A DNA stretch of 64,000 bases from a virus: the IMG/VR virus record IMGVR_UViG_3300037258_000282, positions 88,590 through 152,589 of that record. The stretch is one strand, 5' to 3'. Positions 57,725-64,000 of the stretch are shown piece after piece (the stretch's first letter is position 1; each line of letters starts with the position of its first letter). The position numbers and the translations under genes are program-made. The notes under the pieces are model-generated. The model was not told where the DNA came from. It made no database searches and saw nothing but the letters and a program-made list of their open reading frames with translations.

Positions 57725-57965
57725 TCGCGACCACCACCGCCCTCCCATGCACATCGGATATTCTAAGGGAACATGGGTGATGTTTCTCGAGAACGGCGAG
57801 CCACCCATGCGGTTTGACTCCATCGTGTCCATAGAAGCGTTCTGTGAGGCGAGATGGCCGCATGAGTATGGGCCCAAGAATCAGAGGGCTGAACGCGAGA
57901 GTATTAGAGACGACAACGTCAGGTGGTTTAACTCCTGGCCTAAGTTTAACCGGAGAAAAAGATGA
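57711..57965 (+). CDS. Small protein, unknown
   Basis: This 84-residue protein overlaps the previous gene by 14 bases; ATG 57747 is an alternative start. HIGYSKGTWVMFLENGEPPM is followed by a basic end (WFNSWPKFNRRKR). Its stop overlaps the next start (ATGA). Not recognised. Confidence 0.55.
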   Translation: MRGLDRDHHRPPMHIGYSKGTWVMFLENGEPPMRFDSIVSIEAFCEARWPHEYGPKNQRAERESIRDDNVRWFNSWPKFNRRKR

Positions 57966-58789
57966 GCAGTCACTACAGGCTTACCGAAGAGACTATGACT
58001 CTCGATAAGACAGTACTTCATAGAATTCAGGCTCTCCGAGATATTCCAATCTATGGGGTAGAGACCGGAGACCTCGGGGGATGGATCGAGAGGGAAGATA
58101 ACTTATCGGACTCCGGATGGGTCGGGGAAGAGGCCATGGTCTACGGGGACGCTCGGGTCTATGGGGACGCTTGGGTCTGTGGGGACGCTCGGGTTTTCGG
58201 GAGCGCTTTGGTCTATGGGGACGCTTGGGTCTTCGGGAGCGCTTTGGTCTATGGGGACGCCATGGTCTATGAGAGCGCTCGGGTCTTCGGGAGCGCTCGG
58301 GTCTTCGGGAGCGCTTTGGTCTCCGGGAGCGCTCAGGTCTATGGGGACGCTCGGGTCTATGGGAGCGCTCGGGTCTATGGGGACGCCATGGTCTATGGGG
58401 ACGCTCGGGTCTTCGGGAGCGCTCAGGTCTCCGGGAGCGCTTGGGTCTCCGAGAGCGCTTTGGTCTATGGGGACGCTTGGGTCTACGGGGACGCTCGGGT
58501 CTTCGAGAGCGCATGGATCTACGGGGAAGCGGAGATCTCCGGGAACTCGAAGGTCTCCGAGAGCGCTCGAGTCTATGGGAGCGCTTGGGTCTCCGGGAGC
58601 GCTCGGGTCTATGGGAGCGCTGAGATCTATGACGCTCGAGTCTCCGGGAGCGCTCGAGTCTCCGGGAGCGCTTTGGTCTCCGGGAGCGCTCGTGTCTATG
58701 GGAACGCTCGTGTATATGGGGACGCGGGGGTCGGAGGAGAGACCGTGGTCTATGACTCAACCCACGTTACTAGGAGTTTGCGTCTATGA
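57962..58789 (+). CDS. Hexapeptide-repeat protein, copy 3 (longest array)
   Basis: In this 275-residue protein the N-terminal domain variant reads HYRLTEETMTLDKTVLHRIQ and ALRDIPIYGVETGDLGGWIE, followed by about 35 hexapeptides to residue 265 and an end VVYDSTHVTRSLRL. One repeat has lost a residue (SAEIYDARVSGSA), which would put a kink in the helix. It overlaps the flanking genes by 4 bases each. Confidence 0.8.
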   Translation: MSSHYRLTEETMTLDKTVLHRIQALRDIPIYGVETGDLGGWIEREDNLSDSGWVGEEAMVYGDARVYGDAWVCGDARVFGSALVYGDAWVFGSALVYGDAMVYESARVFGSARVFGSALVSGSAQVYGDARVYGSARVYGDAMVYGDARVFGSAQVSGSAWVSESALVYGDAWVYGDARVFESAWIYGEAEISGNSKVSESARVYGSAWVSGSARVYGSAEIYDARVSGSARVSGSALVSGSARVYGNARVYGDAGVGGETVVYDSTHVTRSLRL

Positions 58790-59277
58790 AGCACTTTGAG
58801 TTCACCGGAGAGACTTTATCCGACTATGGAGTCACTCTCAGAAGGATTCGGGCTACTCAAGATATTCCAGTCTGTGGAGTCAAGGCCGGAGACCTCGGGG
58901 GATGGATCGAGCGAGAGGAGAACCTATCGGACTCCGGATGGGTCGGGGAAGAGGCCAAGGTCTACGGGAGCGCTCAGGTCTCCGGGAGCGCTTGGGTCTC
59001 CGGGAGCGCTCAGGTCTATGGGGACGCCTGGATCTACGAGAGAGCTCGAGTCAATGAAAGTGCTAAAGTCTACGAGAACGCTCAAGCCTACGGAAGCGCC
59101 TGGATCTACGAGAGCGCTCAGGTCTACGGGTGCGCGGATGTCTACGGGAGCGCGGATGTCTACGGGCGCGCCCAGGTCTTTGGGAGCGCTCGAGTCTACG
59201 GGAACGCGGATGTCTTTGGGAGCGCTCAGGTCTATGGGGACGCGGAGGTCTATGGGAGCGCGGAGGTCTACTTCTGA
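58786..59277 (+). CDS. Hexapeptide-repeat protein, copy 4
   Basis: This 163-residue protein has N-terminal domain FEFTGETLSDYGVTLRRIRA and GVKAGDLGGWIEREENLSDS, then about 18 hexapeptides ending abruptly at VYGSAEVYF without a cap. Several repeats carry unusual residues (ARVNESAKVYENAQAYGSAW). The start overlaps copy 3 as ATGA. Confidence 0.78.
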   Translation: MKHFEFTGETLSDYGVTLRRIRATQDIPVCGVKAGDLGGWIEREENLSDSGWVGEEAKVYGSAQVSGSAWVSGSAQVYGDAWIYERARVNESAKVYENAQAYGSAWIYESAQVYGCADVYGSADVYGRAQVFGSARVYGNADVFGSAQVYGDAEVYGSAEVYF

Positions 59278-59285
59278 GGACTACG

Positions 59286-59385
59286 GTGGTTTAACCGGAG
59301 AAAAAGATGAGCAGCTATCGTCACTACAGGCTTACAGGTGGTTTTAACCGGAGAAAAAGATGAGCAGCTATCGTCACTACAAGCT
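59286..59385 (+). repeat. Direct repeat of a gene-start module
   Basis: The segment around TTAACCGGAGAAAAAGATGA, with the codons after it, occurs at 57947, 59290 and 59343. The 59290 copy opens a frame that reads only 17 codons (MSSYRHYRLTGGFNRRKR-like) into the next copy and stops. It is a non-functional scar of an unequal exchange. Confidence 0.75.
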
Positions 59386-59956
59386 TACCGAAGAGACTAT
59401 GACTCTCGATAAGACAGTACTTCATAGAATTCAAGCTCTCCGAGATATCCCGAGAGCTATGGTTAGAGTCGGAGACCTCGGGGGATGGATCGAGCGAGAG
59501 GAGAACCTATCGGACTCCGGATGGGTCGATGGAGAGGCCAAGGTCTACGGGGACGCTCGAGTCTCTGAGGATGCTCAGGTCTATGGGTACGCGGAGGTCT
59601 ATGGAAGCGCTAAGGTCTACGGGAGCGCTCGGGTCTTCGGGTACGCTCGGGTCTTCGAGAGCGCGGAGGTCTACGGGGACGCTCGAGTCTATGGAGACCC
59701 ATGGGTCTATGGAGAAGCTCGAGTCTTTGGGTACGCCCGAGTCTATGGCGACGCGCGCGTATATGACTTCAGAAAAGTCTACGGAAGCGATGAGGTCTAT
59801 AACAACGCCCAAAGCTTGAAACAAGAGCCGGGGCCCGCGCCCACTGAGAGATCTACTGAGAGATCCGAGTCTACAGACTCTTCGCTTCCTAAGCTTCCTA
59901 AGATCTCAATAGAGTTCGTAGATGGAGTAGTGAAGATCGCGATAGGTCTGAAGTGA
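59360..59956 (+). CDS. Hexapeptide-repeat protein, copy 5, with C-terminal tail
   Basis: In this 198-residue protein the N-terminal domain HYKLTEETMTLDKTVLHRIQ and ALRDIPRAMVRVGDLGGWIE is shared with copy 3. About 14 hexapeptides follow, with some decay (VYGDPW, VYDFRK). A 50-residue tail ends it (TERSTERSESTDSSLPKLPK; ISIEFVDGVVKIAIGL), whose last part recalls the VEFTDG domain of copy 2. GGAG lies 8 bases upstream of the start. Confidence 0.76.
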   Translation: MSSYRHYKLTEETMTLDKTVLHRIQALRDIPRAMVRVGDLGGWIEREENLSDSGWVDGEAKVYGDARVSEDAQVYGYAEVYGSAKVYGSARVFGYARVFESAEVYGDARVYGDPWVYGEARVFGYARVYGDARVYDFRKVYGSDEVYNNAQSLKQEPGPAPTERSTERSESTDSSLPKLPKISIEFVDGVVKIAIGLK

Positions 59957-59983
59957 AGATCGTCGTCGACATGGGATCCTAAC

Positions 59984-60625
59984 ATGAAGCACTTCGAGTT
60001 CACCAGAGAGACTTTATTCTTCAATGGAGTCACCCTTCATCGAATTCAAGCTCTCCGAGATATCCCGAGAGCTAAGGTTAGAGTCGGAGACCTCGGGGGG
60101 TGGATCGAGAGGGAAGATAACTTATCGGACTCCGGATGGGTCGGGGAAGAGGCCAAGGTCTTCGGGAACGCGGAGGTCTTTGGAAACTCTCGGGTCTTCG
60201 GGAGCGCTCGGGTCTCAGGGGACGCTTGGGTCTACGGGGACGCTTGGGTCTTTGGGCGCGCTCTGGTCTCAGGGGACGCTTGGGTCTCCGGGGACGCATG
60301 GATCTACGGGCGCGCTCTGGTCTCCGGGGACGCGTGGGTCTTCGGGGAAGCGGAGGTCTCCGGGAACTCGAAGGTCTACGAGAGCGCTCGAGTCTCCGGG
60401 AGCGCTTGGGTCTCCGGAAGCGCTCGGGTCTATGGGAGCGCTGAGGTCTATGACGCCGGACGAGTATATCAAGACGCCAAGGTCTTCGGGAACGCTAGAG
60501 TCAATGGCATCGCCCTAGTCTCCGGGAGCGCTCGAGTCTCCGGGAGCGCTCAACCCACGTTACGGAACGAAGATCACTGTCGGTCCGAGTGCGCGCGCGA
60601 GATTGACATAGGCCCACGATCCTGA
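59984..60625 (+). CDS. Hexapeptide-repeat protein, copy 6, with captured 3' end
   Basis: This 213-residue protein has N-terminal domain FEFTRETLFFNGVTLHRIQA and RAKVRVGDLGGWIEREDNLS, then about 23 hexapeptides. The last 24 residues (PTLRNEDHCRSECAREIDIG) come from a duplicated copy of 57407-57481 read in another frame, so the original C-terminus has been replaced. The stop lies within the copied promoter. Confidence 0.75.
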   Translation: MKHFEFTRETLFFNGVTLHRIQALRDIPRAKVRVGDLGGWIEREDNLSDSGWVGEEAKVFGNAEVFGNSRVFGSARVSGDAWVYGDAWVFGRALVSGDAWVSGDAWIYGRALVSGDAWVFGEAEVSGNSKVYESARVSGSAWVSGSARVYGSAEVYDAGRVYQDAKVFGNARVNGIALVSGSARVSGSAQPTLRNEDHCRSECAREIDIGPRS

Positions 60626-60631
60626 TAATCT
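60603..60631 (+). promoter_or_regulatory. Host-type promoter, duplicate of 57459
   Basis: TTGACA (60603-60608), 17-base spacer ending TGA, TAATCT (60626-60631), 21 bases before the ATG at 60653. Confidence 0.75.
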
Positions 60632-60652
60632 GGAAATGAGGAGTTGCACGAG

Positions 60653-61354
60653 ATGATAGAGAAAGCGGATTATCAGAGGACCGAGCTCGGTTCCATCATC
60701 GGAGAGTTCGCGTCTATGAAGCACTTTGAGTTCACGGGAGAGACTCTACTCCACTCTGGAGTCACTCTCAGAAGGATTCGGGCTACTCGGGATATTCCAA
60801 TCCATGGAGTCAAGACTGGAGACCTCGGTGGATGGATCGAGCGCGAGGAGAACCTATCGGACTCCGGATGGGTCGGGGAAGAGGCCAAGGTCTCCGGGTA
60901 CGCTCGTGTCTACGGGGACGCTCAGGTCTCCGGGAACGCTCATGTCTTCGGGTACGCATGGATCTACGAGAGAGCTCGAGTCAATGGAAGTGCTAAAGTC
61001 TACGGGAGCGCTCGTGTCTATGGGAACGCCTGGATCTACGAGAGCGCTCATGTCTTCGGGTACGCATGGATCTATGGGAGCGCTCGTGTCTACGGGTATG
61101 CTCAGGTCTCCGGGAACTCGAAGGTCTCCGAGAGCGCTCGAGTCTATGGGAGCGCTCAGGTCTATGGGAGCGCTCAGGTCTCCGGGGACGCTCGGGTCTT
61201 CGGGCGCGCTCGGGTCTATGGGCGCGCTCAGGTCTATGGGGACGCTTTGGTCTATGGAGACGACGCTTTGGTCTATGGAGACGCTTTGGTCTATGGGGGC
61301 GCTCGGGTCGGAGGAGAGACCGTGGTCTATGGCTCAACCCATGTATGTTACTAG
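60653..61354 (+). CDS. Hexapeptide-repeat protein, copy 7, fused to N-terminus of the small protein
   Basis: This 233-residue protein has residues 1-17 (MIEKADYQRTELGSIIG) identical to the protein at 57509, joined in frame through EFAS to a complete family member that starts MKHFEFTGETLLHSGVTL at 60716. About 25 hexapeptides follow, with one insertion (YGDDALVYGDA). The small gene's promoter and ribosome site are retained, so the fusion start at 60653 is likely; internal ATG 60716 is possible. Confidence 0.75.
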   Translation: MIEKADYQRTELGSIIGEFASMKHFEFTGETLLHSGVTLRRIRATRDIPIHGVKTGDLGGWIEREENLSDSGWVGEEAKVSGYARVYGDAQVSGNAHVFGYAWIYERARVNGSAKVYGSARVYGNAWIYESAHVFGYAWIYGSARVYGYAQVSGNSKVSESARVYGSAQVYGSAQVSGDARVFGRARVYGRAQVYGDALVYGDDALVYGDALVYGGARVGGETVVYGSTHVCY

Positions 61355-61366
61355 GAGTTCGCGTCT

Positions 61367-62131
61367 ATGAAGCACTTTGAGTTCACGGGAGAGACTCTGG
61401 AGTCACTCTCCACGGGAGAGACTCTACACTCTGGAGTCACTCTCAGAAGGATTCGGGCTACTCAAGATATTCCGAATGGAGGAGTCAAGGCCGGAGACCT
61501 CGGGGGATGGATCGAGAGGGAAGATAACTTATCGGACTCCGGATGGGTCGGGGAAGAGGCCAAGGTCTCCGGGCGCGCGCGGGTCTTCGGGGACGCCATG
61601 GTCTTCAGGAGCGCTTGGGTCTATGGGAGCGCTCAGGTCTCCGGGAGCGCTTGGGTCTGTGGGGACGCCATGGTCTATGGGGACGCTCAGGCCTTTGGGT
61701 GCTCCCGAGTCTTTGGGGACGCTGAGGTCTTTGGGGACGCTCTGGTCTATGGGGACGCGAGGGTCTTTGGAAACTCTCGGATCTACGAGAGCGCGCTGGT
61801 CTTCGGGTACGCTCAGGTCTCCGGGAACGCTCATGTCTTCGGTGACGCTCACGTTCGTGGGAGCGCTCGGGTCTTCGTGGACGCGAAGGTCTCCGGGCGC
61901 GCTCGGGTCTTCGGGAGCGCTCTGGTCTTCGGGTACGCTCAGGTCTTCGGGAGCGCTCGTGTCTATGGGGACGCTCAGGTCTTTGGGCGCGCCCTAGTCT
62001 ATGGGGACGCTCGGGTCTATGGGGACGCTCTGGTCTATGGGGACGCTGAAGTCCTCGAGCGCGCGGAGGTCTACGGGGACGCTGAAGTCTATGGAGGCGC
62101 GCTCTACGGTACTCATAGGAGACATGACTAA
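61367..62131 (+). CDS. Hexapeptide-repeat protein, copy 8
   Basis: In this 254-residue protein the N-terminus contains an internal duplication (FTGETLESLSTGETLHSGVT). DLGGWIEREDNLSDSGWVGE and about 31 hexapeptides follow, including rarer forms (AFGCSR, VRGSAR). The end YGGALYGTHRRHD overlaps the start of the broken ninth copy. AGGAG lies upstream of the ATG. Confidence 0.78.
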   Translation: MKHFEFTGETLESLSTGETLHSGVTLRRIRATQDIPNGGVKAGDLGGWIEREDNLSDSGWVGEEAKVSGRARVFGDAMVFRSAWVYGSAQVSGSAWVCGDAMVYGDAQAFGCSRVFGDAEVFGDALVYGDARVFGNSRIYESALVFGYAQVSGNAHVFGDAHVRGSARVFVDAKVSGRARVFGSALVFGYAQVFGSARVYGDAQVFGRALVYGDARVYGDALVYGDAEVLERAEVYGDAEVYGGALYGTHRRHD

Positions 62132-62630
62132 GCACTTTGAGTTCACGGGAGAGACTCTACGGAAGCGCCTGGGTAACTCTCGAGTCTATGGGAACGCCTG
62201 GATCGCTCCTAGTCTCTACGGGGACGCGCCTGGATCAGAGCGGACTCAGACTCCGAGAGCGAACTCCAGCGAACTCCAGCGGACTCCAGCGGAAGAGAGT
62301 GAACTCCAGCAGACTCCAGCAGACTCCAGCAGACTTCAGCGAACTCCAGCGGACTCCAGCAGAAGAGAGCAGACTCCAGCAAACTCCAGCAAACTCCAGC
62401 AGACTCCAGCAGACTCCAGCAGACTCCAGCGGAAGAGAGCGGACTCCAGCAGACTCCAGCAGACTCCAGCAGACTCCAGCAGACTCCAGCAGACTCCAGC
62501 GGAAGAGAGCGGACTCCAGCGAACTCCAGCGGACTCCAGCGGACTCCAGCGGACTCCAGCAGACTCCAGCAGGAGAGCGAACTCCAGCGAACTCCAGCAG
62601 ACTTCAGCAGACTCCAGCGGACTCCAGTAG
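62124..62630 (+). pseudogene. Truncated hexapeptide gene running into 10-bp repeats
   Basis: The frame begins MTKHFEFTGETL, then skips the LRRIRA-to-SDSGWV part of the domain and joins RKRLGNSRVYGNAWIAPSLY directly. After about three degenerate hexapeptides it enters the 10-bp array, read as a low-complexity TPADSSRLQR-type repeat to a TAG at 62628. It looks like a deletion product and is unlikely to be functional. Confidence 0.7.
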
Positions 62631-64000
62631 ACTCCAGCAGAAGAGAGCGAACTCCAGCAGACTCCAGCAGACTCCAGCAGACTCCAGCAGACTTCAGCAG
62701 ACTCCAGCAAACTCCAGCAAACTCCAGCAGACTCCAGCGGAAGAGTCCAGACTCCAGCAGACTTCAGCAGACTTCAGCGAACTCCAGCGGACTCCAGCAG
62801 ACTCCAGCAGACTCCAGCAGACAGACTCCAGCAGACTCCAGCGGAAGAGTCCAGACTCCAGCAGACTTCAGCAGACTTCAGCAGACTTCAGCGAACTCCA
62901 GCGGACTCCAGCAAACTCCAGCAGACTCCAGCGGAAGAGAGCGGACTCCAGCAGAAGAGAGCAGACTCCAGCAAACTCCAGCAAACTCCAGCAGACTCCA
63001 GCAGACTCCAGCGGAAGAGAGCGGACTCCAGCGGGAAGAGAGCGGACTCCAGCAAACTCCGGCAGACTCCAGCAGAAGAGAGCGAACTCCAGCAAACTCC
63101 GGCAGACTCCAGCGGAAGAGAGCGGACTCCAGCGGAAGAGAGCGGACTCCAGCAAACTCCGGCAGACTCCAGCGGAAGAGAGCGGACTCCAGCAAACTCC
63201 GGCAGACTCCAGCGGAAGAGAGCGGACTCCAGCAAACTCCGGCAGACTCCAGCGGAAGAGAGCGGACTCCAGCAAACTCCGGCAGACTCCAGCGGAAGAG
63301 AGCGGACTCCAGCAGACTTCAGCAGACTCCAGCAGACTCCAGCGGAAGAGAGCGGACTCCAGCAGAAGAGAGCAGACTCCAGCAAACTCCAGCAAACTCC
63401 AGCAGACTCCAGCAGACTCCAGCGGAAGAGAGCGGACTCCAGCAGACTCCAGCGGACTCCAGCGGACTCCAGCAGCTCCGAGCGAACTCCAGCGGACTCC
63501 AGCAGACTCCGAGCGAACTCCAGCAGACTCCAGCGGACTCCAGCGGACTCCAGCAAACTCCGGCAGACTCCAGCGGAAGAGAGCGGACTCCAGCAGACTC
63601 CGGCAGACTCCAGCAGACTCCAGCAGACTCCAGCAAACTCCAGCAGACTCCAGCGGAAGAGAGCGGACTCCAGCAGACTCCAGCAGAAGAGAGCGAACTC
63701 CAGCGGACTCCAGCAGACTCCAGCGGAAGAGAGCGGACTCCAGCAGCTCCGAGCGAACTCCAGCGGACTCCAGCAGACTCCGAGCGAACTCCAGCAGACT
63801 CCAGCGGACTCCAGCGGAAGAGAGCAAACTCCGGCAGACTCCAGCGGAAGAGAGCAGACTCCAGCAGACTCCAGCAGACTCCAGCAGACTCCAGCAGACT
63901 CCAGCAAACTCCAGCAGACTCCAGCGGAAGAGAGCGGACTCCAGCAGACTCCAGCAGAAGAGAGCGAACTCCAGCGGACTCCAGCAGACTCCAGCGGAAG
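62260..64000. repeat. Degenerate 10-bp tandem array with 40-bp higher-order units
   Basis: Units follow (A/G)(A/G)ACTCCAGC: AGACTCCAGC, GGACTCCAGC, GAACTCCAGC and AAACTCCAGC. They are interspersed with (A/G)GAAGAGAGC, plus rarer AGACTTCAGC and AAACTCCGGC. Around 63090-63300 a 40-base unit (AAACTCCGGC, AGACTCCAGC, GGAAGAGAGC, GGACTCCAGC) repeats several times. The units contain no stop codon in any frame of either strand, so the long frames here are by-products. No gene is supported. The array continues past the window. Confidence 0.9.

Larger units (their letters stand above)
56400..62120 (+). repeat. 18-bp tandem repeat families inside hexapeptide genes
   Basis: Each hexapeptide is an 18-base unit of the type GGGTCTATGGGGACGCTC, with interchangeable variants: TCTTCGGG, TCTCCGGG or TCTACGGG, followed by GACGCT, AGCGCT or AACGCT. 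DNA identity between units is much higher than protein function would need, so the array is prone to slippage and unequal recombination. The same units occur on the minus strand at 48.8-49.0 and 50.1-50.6 kb. Confidence 0.85.

Noticed and set aside
57993-58760. Long Arg/Pro-rich frame opposite the hexapeptide gene at 57962 (and similar ones opposite other copies)
   Set aside because: It is the antisense shadow of the 18-bp repeats; the plus-strand frame has the conserved N-terminal domain and ribosome site.
62868-63907. Long minus-strand open frames of over 300 codons in the repeat array
   Set aside because: The 10-bp unit has no stop codon in any frame on either strand, so long frames are automatic; the predicted low-complexity LLESAGVCWS-type products and lack of ribosome sites argue against genes.
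62260-64000. CRISPR array
   Set aside because: Units are contiguous 10-mers with no unique spacers and no cas genes nearby.

Overview
The window is part of the genome of a T4-like tailed phage (contractile tail, myovirus type). On the minus strand the genes run in exactly the T4 order 13-14-15-16-17-18-19-20, followed upstream by the fibre and baseplate genes (8, a gp7-like protein, 6, 25, spike, OB-fold hub, 27-like, 53, 48). T4-type late promoters (TATAAATA and close variants) precede most structural operons. Several features point to an alphaproteobacterial host: a circularly permuted two-piece tmRNA gene of the alphaproteobacterial kind, a holin resembling those of alphaproteobacterial gene transfer agents, and host-type TTGACA/TANNNT promoters. 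The host genus cannot be named from this sequence.

Layout. 1-9.2 kb (minus): portal interrupted by an intein that runs off the window edge, tail tube, sheath, terminase subunits, tail completion and neck proteins. 9.2-26.2 kb (minus): GH19 endolysin, then fibre, spike and adhesin proteins, including two paralogous fibre genes flanking a glycine-rich adhesin and a free-standing S74-type chaperone. 18-36.3 kb (minus): DUF4815 protein and baseplate wedge and hub genes. 36.3-43.5 kb (plus, from a divergent late promoter pair): head completion gp4, a tube-like protein, the gp26/51 tail chaperone pair joined by a -1 frameshift, two large proteins in the tape-measure position (one with GH19 and amidase-like domains) and a holin. 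43.5-49.4 kb (minus): gp32, gp59, an SprT-like peptidase, gp33, tRNA-Met(CAT), an aberrant tRNA-like gene, small membrane and secreted proteins, the tmRNA and a MazG-hexapeptide fusion. 49.4-52.3 kb (minus): small proteins, a full-length hexapeptide-repeat protein and a divergent RtcB-type RNA ligase. 52.3-56.2 kb (plus): an early-type operon of small genes, a SLOG protein, an SGNH-like secreted protein, tRNA-Gln(CTG) and a DUF932 protein. 56.2-62.1 kb (plus): eight complete tandem paralogs of a hexapeptide-repeat (predicted left-handed beta-helix) protein with visible recombination scars, then a truncated ninth copy. 62.2-64.0 kb: a degenerate 10-bp tandem array that continues past the window.

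The most notable observations are the phage-borne permuted tmRNA under a late promoter; the HNH-containing intein in the portal gene; two tail genes that appear to start at non-standard codons (CUG for the tail tube, AUU for gp15), each supported by a well-placed Shine-Dalgarno sequence and conserved N-terminal residues; the U7 frameshift joining genes 26 and 51; and the expanding hexapeptide/10-bp repeat region.
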